Shown piece after piece: positions 21,535-35,850 of a stretch of 64,000 nt of DNA. Within the stretch, counting starts at the first letter, position 1. Every line of letters starts with the position of its first letter. Location of the stretch: the NCBI GenBank assembly GCA_963580285.1, contig OY757017.1:16632848-16696847 (forward strand), in the 5' to 3' direction. Position numbers and translations under genes: made by a program. The DNA comes from Lucinisca nassula. Its lineage: Eukaryota > Mollusca > Bivalvia > Lucinida > Lucinidae. The notes below the pieces were generated by a model that saw nothing but the letters and a program-made list of their open reading frames with translations, made no database searches and was not told the DNA's origin.

Positions 21535-21993
21535 GGTTGCACTACAGTAAATAATTGGTCTTTATGAAAGCTGCACTTGCTTTGGGGAGAGCTTTCAGCA
21601 CAGAATTGAATATTCTGCTGCTTCTGATTGGATTTTGTGCTAAGCCATTATTTTTCTGAGAAGTATTATTGTTTATTAGAAGAAATATTAGTAGGTATTT
21701 GCTATTGTAAAATGCAGCTGATTTAAATTGAACCATAAAATTGTGCTGACTGGCCACTGGAAATGCCTGGATTTATTCGCTGCGGTATGGGTTTGTTGAC
21801 ACTGGCTGCCAAAAAGGCCAAAATATGCCGCACAGCATACATATTTTTTAGCTTCTTCTTGAAGGTAAATGGTCAGCCTGTCAAATTATATGCCTCATAA
21901 TGGAAGCATTAGACTTGCTGAAATGTGGTAGAACATGGAATATGCCCCAATTTACATTGTGAGTAAGGGGATTTTTTTTACTGTAGTGCCACC
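21535..21993. mobile_element. 459 bp Tc1/mariner-like MITE (first of 17 copies in the array)
   Basis: The left end GGTTGCACTACAGTAAA and the right end TTTACTGTAGTGCCACC are 17 bp inverted repeats with one mismatch. Inside the array the element is flanked by TA on both sides (GGTATA before, TAAACCG after). Short units read GGTATAAACCG, with one TA and no element. The length difference between full and short units with equal G-runs (1384 minus 923) equals 459 plus a 2 bp TA duplication. TA duplication and short inverted repeats fit Tc1/mariner-type MITEs. No transposase is encoded. The remaining copies start at the full-unit starts listed for the array. Confidence 0.85.
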
Positions 21994-24900
21994 TAAACCG
22001 AAAGTAGAAAAATCAGCTCCCCTCTAATGTTTTCATTCATTACATAATATTTTCACACATAATAGGTTCCCTTCAATTCTGTATCTTAAAGTGGATCGTC
22101 CTGGCATGTATTTTGTCACAGAAACTGTACAAATTGTAAGTTTAGTGCTAATTTAGGACTAACTGGGTGTATTTTATAAGTTTTTGCTTCTGTTCCATGT
22201 AATTGGAGGGGGGGGGGTTACTTAAAAGCCATGTAAATCAGTTGTCATTGGTCTGTTTGGAAAGCAGACCTGCAGTAAATGTCTAAACAGGAACACAAGA
22301 AAAAGAAAATACTCAATATTGAATATAACACTGAGGTTACTTGGCATTAGACAAGGGTCTCAAGCCAATGCAAAATTTCAAAATTGTCTCTCCGAACAGC
22401 CCGCTGCAATATTGCAATGAGTTTTCTCAGCCGTTGAAAGTTCTTACTGGTTGGGTTCATGTTACAAGATTTGAATAGATATATTCAGACATTTCTCATG
22501 GCATTAAGGCATTTATAATCATTTTCACCAAGGTTTTGTCCCCAAAATATCCTCAAAATGCCAATTTTTACTGAAATTAGGGGGTATAGGTGTGAGAACA
22601 GCCAAAATTTCTAGCATGGCTGCTAATAGGATATGATTTAGTGCATTTTAGGATTAAAGTATTCCAAAGGCATCTGAGAAGAAGCACTGATGCAAGCCGG
22701 TTTCTGGGTTCCATTCTGGAAAGAGGTAAACTTTGCGCTTTTTCACAAAACATGGTTTGTCCGGCTTTCATCGTAGAATCTGGAAGCGATAACTTTTTCG
22801 CAAAGTTTAAAGATTCTTTGTCACTGAACATTAATTATGCATGACTATATTATTAGATATGGTCTAAACTTGTATTTGGCAATTCTTTTGGTGGATCATA
22901 AAGAAATTATGGTTTGGTATAGGTTGCACTACAGTAAATAATTGGTCTTTATGAAAGCTGCACTTGCTTTGGGGAGAGCTTTCAGTACAGAATTGAATAT
23001 TCTGCTGCTTCTGATTGGATTTTGTGCTAAGCCATTATTTTTCTGAGAAGTATTATTGTTTATTAGAAGAAATATTAGTAGGTATTTGCTATTGTAAAAT
23101 GCAGCTGATTTAAATTGAACCATAAAATTGTGCTGACTGGCCACTGGAAATGCCTGGATTTATTCGCTGCGGTATGGGTTTGTTGACACTGGCTGCCAAA
23201 AAGGCCAAAATATGCCGCACAGCATACATATTTTTTAGCTTCTTCTTGAAGGTAAATGGTCAGCCTGTCAAATTATATGCCTCATAATGGAAGCATTAGA
23301 CTTGCTGAAATGTGGTAGAACATGGAATATGCCCCAATTTACATTGTGAGTAAGGGGATTTTTTTTACTGTAGTGCCACCTAAACCGAAAGTAGAAAAAT
23401 CAGCTCCCCTCTAATGTTTTCATTCATTACATAATATTTTCACACATAATAGGTTCCCTTCAATTCTGTATCTTAAAGTGGATCTTCCTGGCATGTATTT
23501 TGTCACAGAAACTGTACAAATTGTAAGTTTAGTGCTAATTTAGGACTAACTGGGTGTATTTTATAAGTTTTTGCTTCTGTTCCATGTAATTGGAGGGGGG
23601 GGGGTTACTTAAAAGCCATGTAAATCAGTTGTCATTGGTCTGTTTGGAAAGCAGACCTGCAGTAAATGTCTAAACAGGAACACAAGAAAAAGAAAATACT
23701 CAATATTGAATATAACACTGAGGTTACTTGGCATTAGACAAGGGTCTCAAGCCAATGCAAAATTTCAAAATTGTCTCTCCGAACAGCCCGCTGCAATATT
23801 GCAATGAGTTTTCTCAGCCGTTGAAAGTTCTTACTGGTTGGGTTCATGTTACAAGATTTGAATAGATATATTCAGACATTTCTCATGGCATTAAGGCATT
23901 TATAATCATTTTCACCAAGGTTTTGTCCCCAAAATATCCTCAAAATGCCAATTTTTACTGAAATTAGGGGGTATAGGTGTGAGAACAGCCAAAATTTCTA
24001 GCATGGCTGCTAATAGGATATGATTTAGTGCATTTTAGGATTAAAGTATTCCAAAGGCATCTGAGAAGAAGCACTGATGCAAGCCGGTTTCTGGGTTCCA
24101 TTCTGGAAAGAGGTAAACTTTGCGCTTTTTCACAAAACATGGTTTGTCCGGCTTTCATCGTAGAATCTGGAAGCGATAACTTTTTCGCAAAGTTTAAAGA
24201 TTCTTTGTCACTGAACATTAATTATGCATGACTATATTATTAGATATGGTCTAAACTTGTATTTGGCAATTCTTTTGGTGGATCATAAAGAAATTATGGT
24301 TTGGTATAGGTTGCACTACAGTAAATAATTGGTCTTTATGAAAGCTGCACTTGCTTTGGGGAGAGCTTTCAGTACAGAATTGAATATTCTGCTGCTTCTG
24401 ATTGGATTTTGTGCTAAGCCATTATTTTTCTGAGAAGTATTATTGTTTATTAGAAGAAATATTAGTAGGTATTTGCTATTGTAAAATGCAGCTGATTTAA
24501 ATGTGCTGACTGGCCACTGGAAATGCCTGGATTTATTCGCTGCGGTATGGGTTTGTTGACACTGGCTGCCAAAAAGGCCAAAATATGCCGCACAGCATAC
24601 ATATTTTTTAGCTTCTTCTTGAAGGTAAATGGTCAGCCTGTCAAATTATATGCCTCATAATGGAAGCATTAGACTTGCTGAAATGTGGTAGAACATGGAA
24701 TATGCCCCAATTTACATTGTGAGTAAGGGGATTTTTTTTACTGTAGTGCCACCTAAACCGAAAGTAGAAAAATCAGCTCCCCTCTAATGTTTTCATTCAT
24801 TACATAATATTTTCACACATAATAGGTTCCCTTCAATTCTGTATCTTAAAGTGGATCGTCCTGGCATGTATTTTGTCACAGAAACTGTACAAATTGTAAG

Positions 24901-27900
24901 TTTAGTGCTAATTTAGGACTAACTGGGTGTATTTTATAAGTTTTTGCTTCTGTTCCATGTAATTGGAGGGGGGGGGGTTACTTAAAAGCCATGTAAATCA
25001 GTTGTCATTGGTCTGTTTGGAAAGCAGACCTGCAGTAAATGTCTAAACAGGAACACAAGAAAAAGAAAATACTCAATATTGAATATAACACTGAGGTTAC
25101 TTGGCATTAGACAAGGGTCTCAAGCCAATGCAAAATTTCAAAATTGTCTCTCCGAACAGCCCGCTGCAATATTGCAATGAGTTTTCTCAGCCGTTGAAAG
25201 TTCTTACTGGTTGGGTTCATGTTACAAGATTTGAATAGATATATTCAGACATTTCTCATGGCATTAAGGCATTTATAATCATTTTCACCAAGGTTTTGTC
25301 CCCAAAATATCCTCAAAATGCTAATTTTTACTGAAATTAGGGGGTATAGGTGTGAGAACAGCCAAAATTTCTAGCATGGCTGCTAATAGGATATGATTTA
25401 GTGCATTTTAGGATTAAAGTATTCCAAAGGCATCTGAGAAGAAGCACTGATGCAAGCCGGTTTCTGGGTTCCATTCTGGAAAGAGGTAAACTTTGCGCTT
25501 TTTCACAAAACATGGTTTGTCCGGCTTTCATCGTAGAATCTGGAAGCGATAACTTTTTCGCAAAGTTTAAAGATTCTTTGTCACTGAACATTAATTATGC
25601 ATGACTATATTGCATGACTATATTATTAGATATGGTCTAAACTTGTATTTGGCAATTCTTTTGGTGGATCATAAAGAAATTATGGTTTGGTATAGGTTGC
25701 ACTACAGTAAATAATTGGTCTTTATGAAAGCTGCACTTGCTTTGGGGAGAGCTTTCAGTACAGAATTGAATATTCTGCTGCTTCTGATTGGATTTTGTGC
25801 TAAGCCATTATTTTTCTGAGAAGTATTATTGTTTATTAGAAGAAATATTAGTAGGTATTTGCTATTGTAAAATGCAGCTGATTTAAATTGAACCATAAAA
25901 TTGTGCTGACTGGCCACTGGAAATGCCTGGATTTATTCGCTGCGGTATGGGTTTGTTGACACTGGCTGCCAAAAAGGCCAAAATATGCCGCACAGCATAC
26001 ATATTTTTTAGCTTCTTCTTGAAGGTAAATGGTCAGCCTGTCAAATTATATGCCTCATAATGGAAGCATTAGACTTGCTGAAATGTGGTAGAACATGGAA
26101 TATGCCCCAATTTACATTGTGAGTAAGGGGATTTTTTTTACTGTAGTGCCACCTAAACCGAAAGTAGAAAAATCAGCTCCCCTCTAATGTTTTCATTCAT
26201 TACATAATATTTAACACATAATAGGTTCCCTTCAATTCTGTATCTTAAAGTGGATCTTCCTGGCATGTATTTTGTCACAGAAACTGTACAAATTGTAAGT
26301 TTAGTGCTAATTTAGGACTAACTGGGTGTATTTTATAAGTTTTTGCTTCTGTTCCATGTAATTGGAGGGGGGGGGTTACTTAAAAGCCATGTAAATCAGT
26401 TGTCATTGGTCTGTTTGGAAAGCAGACCTGCAGTAAATGTCTAAACAGGAACACAAGAAAAAGAAAATACTCAATATTGAATATAACACTGAGGTTACTT
26501 GGCATTAGACAAGGGTCTCAAGCCAATGCAAAATTTCAAAATTGTCTCTCCGAACAGCCCGCTGCAATATTGCAATGAGTTTTCTCAGCCGTTGAAAGTT
26601 CTTACTGGTTGGGTTCATGTTACAAGATTTGAATAGATATATTCAGACATTTCTCATGGCATTAAGGCATTTATAATCATTTTCACCAAGGTTTTGTCCC
26701 CAAAATATCCTCAAAATGCTAATTTTTACTGAAATTAGGGGGTATAGGTGTGAGAACAACCAAAATTTCTAGCATGGCTGCTAATAGGATATGATTTAGT
26801 GCATTTTAGGATTAAAGTATTCCAAAGGCATCTGAGAAGAAGCACTGATGCAAGCCGGTTTCTGGGTTCCATTCTGGAAAGAGGTAAACTTTGCGCTTTT
26901 TCACAAAACATGGTTTGTCCGGCTTTCATCGTAGAATCTGGAAGCGATAACTTTTTCGCAAAGTTTAAAGATTCTTTGTCACTGAACATTAATTATGCAT
27001 GACTATATTATTAGATATGGTCTAAACTTGTATTTGGCAATTCTTTTGGTGGATCATAAAGAAATTAGGGTTTGGTATAGGTTGCACTACAGTAAATAAT
27101 TGGTCTTTATGAAAGCTGCACTTGCTTTGGGGAGAGCTTTCAGTACAGAATTGAATATTCTGCTGCTTCTGATTGGATTTTGTGCTAAGCCATTATTTTT
27201 CTGAGAAGTATTATTGTTTATTAGAAGAAATATTAGTAGGTATTTGCTATTGTAAAATGCAGCTGATTTAAATTGAACCATAAAATTGTGCTGACTGGCC
27301 ACTGGAAATGCCTGGATTTATTCGCTGCGGTATGGGTTTGTTGACACTGGCTGCCAAAAAGGCCAAAATATGCCGCACAGCGTACATATTTTTTAGCTTC
27401 TTCTTGAAGGTAAATGGTCAGCCTGTCAAATTATATGCCTCATAATGGAAGCATTAGACTTGCTGAAATGTGGTAGAACATGGAATATGCCCCAATTTAC
27501 ATTGTGAGTAAGGGGATTTTTTTTACTGTAGTGCCACCTAAACCGAAAGTAGAAAAATCAGCTCCCCTCTAATGTTTTCATTCATTACATAATATTTTCA
27601 CACATAATAGGTTCCCTTCAATTCTGTATCTTAAAGTGGATCTTCCTGGCATGTATTTTGTCACAGAAACTGTACAAATTGTAAGTTTAGTGCTAATTTA
27701 GGACTAACTGGGTGTATTTTATAAGTTTTTGCTTCTGTTCCATGTAATTGGAGGGGGGGTTACTTAAAAGCCATGTAAATCAGTTGTCATTGGTCTGTTT
27801 GGAAAGCAGACCTGCAGTAAATGTCTAAACAGGAACACAAGAAAAAGAAAATACTCAATATTGAATATAACACTGAGGTTACTTGGCATTAGACAAGGGT

Positions 27901-29848
27901 CTCAAGCCAATGCAAAATTTCAAAATTGTCTCTCTGAACAGCCCGCTGCAATATTGCAATGAGTTTTCTCAGCCGTTGAAAGTTCTTACTGGTTGGGTTC
28001 ATGTTACAAGATTTGAATAGATATATTCAGACATTTCTCATGGCATTAAGGCATTTATAATCATTTTCACCAAGGTTTTGTCCCCAAAATATCCTCAAAA
28101 TGCCAATTTTTACTGAAATTAGGGGGTATAGGTGTGAGAACAGCCAAAATTTCTAGCATGGCTGCTAATAGGATATGATTTAGTGCATTTTAGGATTAAA
28201 GTATTCCAAAGGCATCTGAGAAGAAGCACTGATGCAAGCCGGTTTCTGGGTTCCATTCTGGAAAGAGGTAAACTTTGCGCTTTTTCACAAAACATGGTTT
28301 GTCCGGCTTTCATCGTAGAATCTGGAAGCGATAACTTTTTCGCAAAGTTTAAAGATTCTTTGTCACTGAACATTAATTATGCATGACTATATTATTAGAT
28401 ATGGTCTAAACTTGTATTTGGCAATTCTTTTGGTGGATCATAAAGAAATTAGGGTTTGGTATAGGTTGCACTACAGTAAATAATTGGTCTTTATGAAAGC
28501 TGCACTTGCTTTGGGGAGAGCTTTCAGTACAGAATTGAATATTCTGCTGCTTCTGATTGGATTTTGTGCTAAGCCATTATTTTTCTGAGAAGTATTATTG
28601 TTTATTAGAAGAAATATTAGTAGGTATTTGCTATTGTAAAATGCAGCTGATTTAAATTGAACCATAAAATTGTGCTGACTGGCCACTGGAAATGCCTGGA
28701 TTTATTCGCTGCGGTATGGGTTTGTTGACACTGGCTGCCAAAAAGGCCAAAATATGCCGCACAGCATACATATTTTTTAGCTTCTTCTTGAAGGTAAATG
28801 GTCAGCCTGTCAAATTATATGCCTCATAATGGAAGCATTAGACTTGCTGAAATGTGGTAGAACATGGAATATGCCCCAATTTACATTGTGAGTAAGGGGA
28901 TTTTTTTTACTGTAGTGCCACCTAAACCGAAAGTAGAAAAATCAGCTCCCCTCTAATGTTTTCATTCATTACATAATATTTTCACACATAATAGGTTCCC
29001 TTCAATTCTGTATCTTAAAGTGGATCTTCCTGGCATGTATTTTGTCACAGAAACTGTACAAATTGTAAGTTTAGTGCTAATTTAGGACTAACTGGGTGTA
29101 TTTTATAAGTTTTTGCTTCTGTTCCATGTAATTGGAGGGGGGGGTTACTTAAAAGCCATGTAAATCAGTTGTCATTGGTCTGTTTGGAAAGCAGACCTGC
29201 AGTAAATGTCTAAACAGGAACACAAGAAAAAGAAAATACTCAATATTGAATATAACACTGAGGTTACTTGGCATTAGACAAGGGTCTCAAGCCAATGCAA
29301 AATTTCAAAATTGTCTCTCCGAACAGCCCGCTGCAATATTGCAATGAGTTTTCTCAGCCGTTGAAAGTTCTTACTGGTTGGGTTCATGTTACAAGATTTG
29401 AATAGATATATTCAGACATTTCTCATGGCATTAAGGCATTTATAATCATTTTCACCAAGGTTTTGTCCCCAAAATATCCTCAAAATGCCAATTTTTACTG
29501 AAATTAGGGGGTATAGGTGTGAGAACAGCCAAAATTTCTAGCATGGCTGCTAATAGGATATGATTTAGTGCATTTTAGGATTAAAGTATTCCAAAGGCAT
29601 CTGAGAAGAAGCACTGATGCAAGCCGGTTTCTGGGTTCCATTCTGGAAAGAGGTAAACTTTGCGCTTTTTCACAAAACATGGTTTGTCCGGCTTTCATCG
29701 TAGAATCTGGAAGCGATAACTTTTTCGCAAAGTTTAAAGATTCTTTGTCACTGAACATTAATTATGCATGACTATATTATTAGATATGGTCTAAACTTGT
29801 ATTTGGCAATTCTTTTGGTGGATCATAAAGAAATTATGGTTTGGTATA

Positions 29849-30771
29849 AACCGAAAGTAGAAAAATCAGCTCCCCTCTAATGTTTTCATTCATTACATAA
29901 TATTTTCACACATAATAGGTTCCCTTCAATTCTGTATCTTAAAGTGGATCTTCCTGGCATGTATTTTGTCACAGAAACTGTACAAATTGTAAGTTTAGTG
30001 CTAATTTAGGACTAACTGGGTGTATTTTATAAGTTTTTGCTTCTGTTCCATGTAATTGGAGGGGGGGTTACTTAAAAGCCATGTAAATCAGTTGTCATTG
30101 GTCTGTTTGGAAAGCAGACCTGCAGTAAATGTCTAAACAGGAACACAAGAAAAAGAAAATACTCAATATTGAATATAACACTGAGGTTACTTGGCATTAG
30201 ACAAGGGTCTCAAGCCAATGCAAAATTTCAAAATTGTCTCTCTGAACAGCCCGCTGCAATATTGCAATGAGTTTTCTCAGCCGTTGAAAGTTCTTACTGG
30301 TTGGGTTCATGTTACAAGATTTGAATAGATATATTCAGACATTTCTCATGGCATTAAGGCATTTATAATCATTTTCACCAAGGTTTTGTCCCCAAAATAT
30401 CCTCAAAATGCCAATTTTTACTGAAATTAGGGGGTATAGGTGTGAGAACAGCCAAAATTTCTAGCATGGCTGCTAATAGGATATGATTTAGTGCATTTTA
30501 GGATTAAAGTATTCCAAAGGCATCTGAGAAGAAGCACTGATGCAAGCCGGTTTCTGGGTTCCATTCTGGAAAGAGGTAAACTTTGCGCTTTTTCACAAAA
30601 CATGGTTTGTCCGGCTTTCATCGTAGAATCTGGAAGCGATAACTTTTTCGCAAAGTTTAAAGATTCTTTGTCACTGAACATTAATTATGCATGACTATAT
30701 TATTAGATATGGTCTAAACTTGTATTTGGCAATTCTTTTGGTGGATCATAAAGAAATTATGGTTTGGTATA
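29849..30771. repeat. Short unit 1: 923 bp unit lacking the MITE (empty site)
   Basis: The junction reads GGTATA|AACCGAAAG, an exact empty site with one TA. It carries the CTCTCTGAACAG variant and a 7-G run. The same variants are found in the MITE-bearing G-type units. Confidence 0.92.
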
Positions 30772-33700
30772 GGTTGCACTACAGTAAATAATTGGTCTTT
30801 ATGAAAGCTGCACTTGCTTTGGGGAGAGCTTTCAGTACAGAATTGAATATTCTGCTGCTTCTGATTGGATTTTGTGCTAAGCCATTATTTTTCTGAGAAG
30901 TATTATTGTTTATTAGAAGAAATATTAGTAGGTATTTGCTATTGTAAAATGCAGCTGATTTAAATTGAACCATAAAATTGTGCTGACTGGCCACTGGAAA
31001 TGCCTGGATTTATTCGCTGCGGTATGGGTTTGTTGACACTGGCTGCCAAAAAGGCCAAAATATGCCGCACAGCATACATATTTTTTAGCTTCTTCTTGAA
31101 GGTAAATGGTCAGCCTGTCAAATTATATGCCTCATAATGGAAGCATTAGACTTGCTGAAATGTGGTAGAACATGGAATATGCCCCAATTTACATTGTGAG
31201 TAAGGGGATTTTTTTTACTGTAGTGCCACCTAAACCGAAAGTAGAAAAATCAGCTCCCCTCTAATGTTTTCATTCATTACATAATATTTTCACACATAAT
31301 AGGTTCCCTTCAATTCTGTATCTTAAAGTGGATCTTCCTGGCATGTATTTTGTCACAGAAACTGTACAAATTGTAAGTTTAGTGCTAATTTAGGACTAAC
31401 TGGGTGTATTTTATAAGTTTTTGCTTCTGTTCCATGTAATTGGAGGGGGGGGGGTTACTTAAAAGCCATGTAAATCAGTTGTCATTGGTCTGTTTGGAAA
31501 GCAGACCTGCAGTAAATGTCTAAACAGGAACACAAGAAAAAGAAAATACTCAATATTGAATATAACACTGAGGTTACTTGGCATTAGACAAGGGTCTCAA
31601 GCCAATGCAAAATTTCAAAATTGTCTCTCCGAACAGCCCGCTGCAATATTGCAATGAGTTTTCTCAGCCGTTGAAAGTTCTTACTGGTTGGGTTCATGTT
31701 ACAAGATTTGAATAGATATATTCAGACATTTCTCATGGCATTAAGGCATTTATAATCATTTTCACCAAGGTTTTGTCCCCAAAATATCCTCAAAATGCTA
31801 ATTTTTACTGAAATTAGGGGGTATAGGTGTGAGAACAGCCAAAATTTCTAGCATGGCTGCTAATAGGATATGATTTAGTGCATTTTAGGATTAAAGTATT
31901 CCAAAGGCATCTGAGAAGAAGCACTGATGCAAGCCGGTTTCTGGGTTCCATTCTGGAAAGAGGTAAACTTTGCGCTTTTTCACAAAACATGGTTTGTCCG
32001 GCTTTCATCGTAGAATCTGGAAGCGATAACTTTTTCGCAAAGTTTAAAGATTCTTTGTCACTGAACATTAATTATGCATGACTATATTATTAGATATGGT
32101 CTAAACTTGTATTTGGCAATTCTTTTGGTGGATCATAAAGAAATTAGGGTTTGGTATAGGTTGCACTACAGTAAATAATTGGTCTTTATGAAAGCTGCAC
32201 TTGCTTTGGGGAGAGCTTTCAGTACAGAATTGAATATTCTGCTGCTTCTGATTGGATTTTGTGCTAAGCCATTATTTTTCTGAGAAGTATTATTGTTTAT
32301 TAGAAGAAATATTAGTAGGTATTTGCTATTGTAAAATGCAGCTGATTTAAATTGAACCATAAAATTGTGCTGACTGGCCACTGGAAATGCCTGGATTTAT
32401 TCGCTGCGGTATGGGTTTGTTGACACTGGCTGCCAAAAAGGCCAAAATATGCCGCACAGCGTACATATTTTTTAGCTTCTTCTTGAAGGTAAATGGTCAG
32501 CCTGTCAAATTATATGCCTCATAATGGAAGCATTAGACTTGCTGAAATGTGGTAGAACATGGAATATGCCCCAATTTACATTGTGAGTAAGGGGATTTTT
32601 TTTACTGTAGTGCCACCTAAACCGAAAGTAGAAAAATCAGCTCCCCTCTAATGTTTTCATTCATTACATAATATTTTCACACATAATAGGTTCCCTTCAA
32701 TTCTGTATCTTAAAGTGGATCTTCCTGGCATGTATTTTGTCACAGAAACTGTACAAATTGTAAGTTTAGTGCTAATTTAGGACTAACTGGGTGTATTTTA
32801 TAAGTTTTTGCTTCTGTTCCATGTAATTGGAGGGGGGGTTACTTAAAAGCCATGTAAATCAGTTGTCATTGGTCTGTTTGGAAAGCAGACCTGCAGTAAA
32901 TGTCTAAACAGGAACACAAGAAAAAGAAAATACTCAATATTGAATATAACACTGAGGTTACTTGGCATTAGACAAGGGTCTCAAGCCAATGCAAAATTTC
33001 AAAATTGTCTCTCTGAACAGCCCGCTGCAATATTGCAATGAGTTTTCTCAGCCGTTGAAAGTTCTTACTGGTTGGGTTCATGTTACAAGATTTGAATAGA
33101 TATATTCAGACATTTCTCATGGCATTAAGGCATTTATAATCATTTTCACCAAGGTTTTGTCCCCAAAATATCCTCAAAATGCCAATTTTTACTGAAATTA
33201 GGGGGTATAGGTGTGAGAACAGCCAAAATTTCTAGCATGGCTGCTAATAGGATATGATTTAGTGCATTTTAGGATTAAAGTATTCCAAAGGCATCTGAGA
33301 AGAAGCACTGATGCAAGCCGGTTTCTGGGTTCCATTCTGGAAAGAGGTAAACTTTGCGCTTTTTCACAAAACATGGTTTGTCCGGCTTTCATCGTAGAAT
33401 CTGGAAGCGATAACTTTTTCGCAAAGTTTAAAGATTCTTTGTCACTGAACATTAATTATGCATGACTATATTATTAGATATGGTCTAAACTTGTATTTGG
33501 CAATTCTTTTGGTGGATCATAAAGAAATTAGGGTTTGGTATAGGTTGCACTACAGTAAATAATTGGTCTTTATGAAAGCTGCACTTGCTTTGGGGAGAGC
33601 TTTCAGTACAGAATTGAATATTCTGCTGCTTCTGATTGGATTTTGTGCTAAGCCATTATTTTTCTGAGAAGTATTATTGTTTATTAGAAGAAATATTAGT

Positions 33701-34927
33701 AGGTATTTGCTATTGTAAAATGCAGCTGATTTAAATTGAACCATAAAATTGTGCTGACTGGCCACTGGAAATGCCTGGATTTATTCGCTGCGGTATGGGT
33801 TTGTTGACACTGGCTGCCAAAAAGGCCAAAATATGCCGCACAGCATACATATTTTTTAGCTTCTTCTTGAAGGTAAATGGTCAGCCTGTCAAATTATATG
33901 CCTCATAATGGAAGCATTAGACTTGCTGAAATGTGGTAGAACATGGAATATGCCCCAATTTACATTGTGAGTAAGGGGATTTTTTTTACTGTAGTGCCAC
34001 CTAAACCGAAAGTAGAAAAATCAGCTCCCCTCTAATGTTTTCATTCATTACATAATATTTTCACACATAATAGGTTCCCTTCAATTCTGTATCTTAAAGT
34101 GGATCTTCCTGGCATGTATTTTGTCACAGAAACTGTACAAATTGTAAGTTTAGTGCTAATTTAGGACTAACTGGGTGTATTTTATAAGTTTTTGCTTCTG
34201 TTCCATGTAATTGGAGGGGGGGGTTACTTAAAAGCCATGTAAATCAGTTGTCATTGGTCTGTTTGGAAAGCAGACCTGCAGTAAATGTCTAAACAGGAAC
34301 ACAAGAAAAAGAAAATACTCAATATTGAATATAACACTGAGGTTACTTGGCATTAGACAAGGGTCTCAAGCCAATGCAAAATTTCAAAATTGTCTCTCCG
34401 AACAGCCCGCTGCAATATTGCAATGAGTTTTCTCAGCCGTTGAAAGTTCTTACTGGTTGGGTTCATGTTACAAGATTTGAATAGATATATTCAGACATTT
34501 CTCATGGCATTAAGGCATTTATAATCATTTTCACCAAGGTTTTGTCCCCAAAATATCCTCAAAATGCCAATTTTTACTGAAATTAGGGGGTATAGGTGTG
34601 AGAACAGCCAAAATTTCTAGCATGGCTGCTAATAGGATATGATTTAGTGCATTTTAGGATTAAAGTATTCCAAAGGCATCTGAGAAGAAGCACTGATGCA
34701 AGCCGGTTTCTGGGTTCCATTCTGGAAAGAGGTAAACTTTGCGCTTTTTCACAAAACATGGTTTGTCCGGCTTTCATCGTAGAATCTGGAAGCGATAACT
34801 TTTTCGCAAAGTTTAAAGATTCTTTGTCACTGAACATTAATTATGCATGACTATATTATTAGATATGGTCTAAACTTGTATTTGGCAATTCTTTTGGTGG
34901 ATCATAAAGAAATTATGGTTTGGTATA
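29849..34927. repeat. Higher-order block 2 (short, B, G, D; 5079 bp)
   Basis: Order: short (7 G); B at 30772 (GCTAATTTTT variant, 10 G, 1387 bp); G at 32159 (CAGCGTACAT and CTCTCTG variants, 7 G, 1384 bp); D at 33543 (8 G, 1385 bp). Confidence 0.85.
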
Positions 34928-35850
34928 AACCGAAAGTAGAAAAATCAGCTCCCCTCTAATGTTTTCATTCATTACATAATATTTTCACACATAATAGGTT
35001 CCCTTCAATTCTGTATCTTAAAGTGGATCTTCCTGGCATGTATTTTGTCACAGAAACTGTACAAATTGTAAGTTTAGTGCTAATTTAGGACTAACTGGGT
35101 GTATTTTATAAGTTTTTGCTTCTGTTCCATGTAATTGGAGGGGGGGTTACTTAAAAGCCATGTAAATCAGTTGTCATTGGTCTGTTTGGAAAGCAGACCT
35201 GCAGTAAATGTCTAAACAGGAACACAAGAAAAAGAAAATACTCAATATTGAATATAACACTGAGGTTACTTGGCATTAGACAAGGGTCTCAAGCCAATGC
35301 AAAATTTCAAAATTGTCTCTCTGAACAGCCCGCTGCAATATTGCAATGAGTTTTCTCAGCCGTTGAAAGTTCTTACTGGTTGGGTTCATGTTACAAGATT
35401 TGAATAGATATATTCAGACATTTCTCATGGCATTAAGGCATTTATAATCATTTTCACCAAGGTTTTGTCCCCAAAATATCCTCAAAATGCCAATTTTTAC
35501 TGAAATTAGGGGGTATAGGTGTGAGAACAGCCAAAATTTCTAGCATGGCTGCTAATAGGATATGATTTAGTGCATTTTAGGATTAAAGTATTCCAAAGGC
35601 ATCTGAGAAGAAGCACTGATGCAAGCCGGTTTCTGGGTTCCATTCTGGAAAGAGGTAAACTTTGCGCTTTTTCACAAAACATGGTTTGTCCGGCTTTCAT
35701 CGTAGAATCTGGAAGCGATAACTTTTTCGCAAAGTTTAAAGATTCTTTGTCACTGAACATTAATTATGCATGACTATATTATTAGATATGGTCTAAACTT
35801 GTATTTGGCAATTCTTTTGGTGGATCATAAAGAAATTATGGTTTGGTATA
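34928..35850. repeat. Short unit 2 (empty site)
   Basis: Same length, junction, CTCTCTG variant and 7-G run as the unit at 29849. It opens higher-order block 3. Confidence 0.92.
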
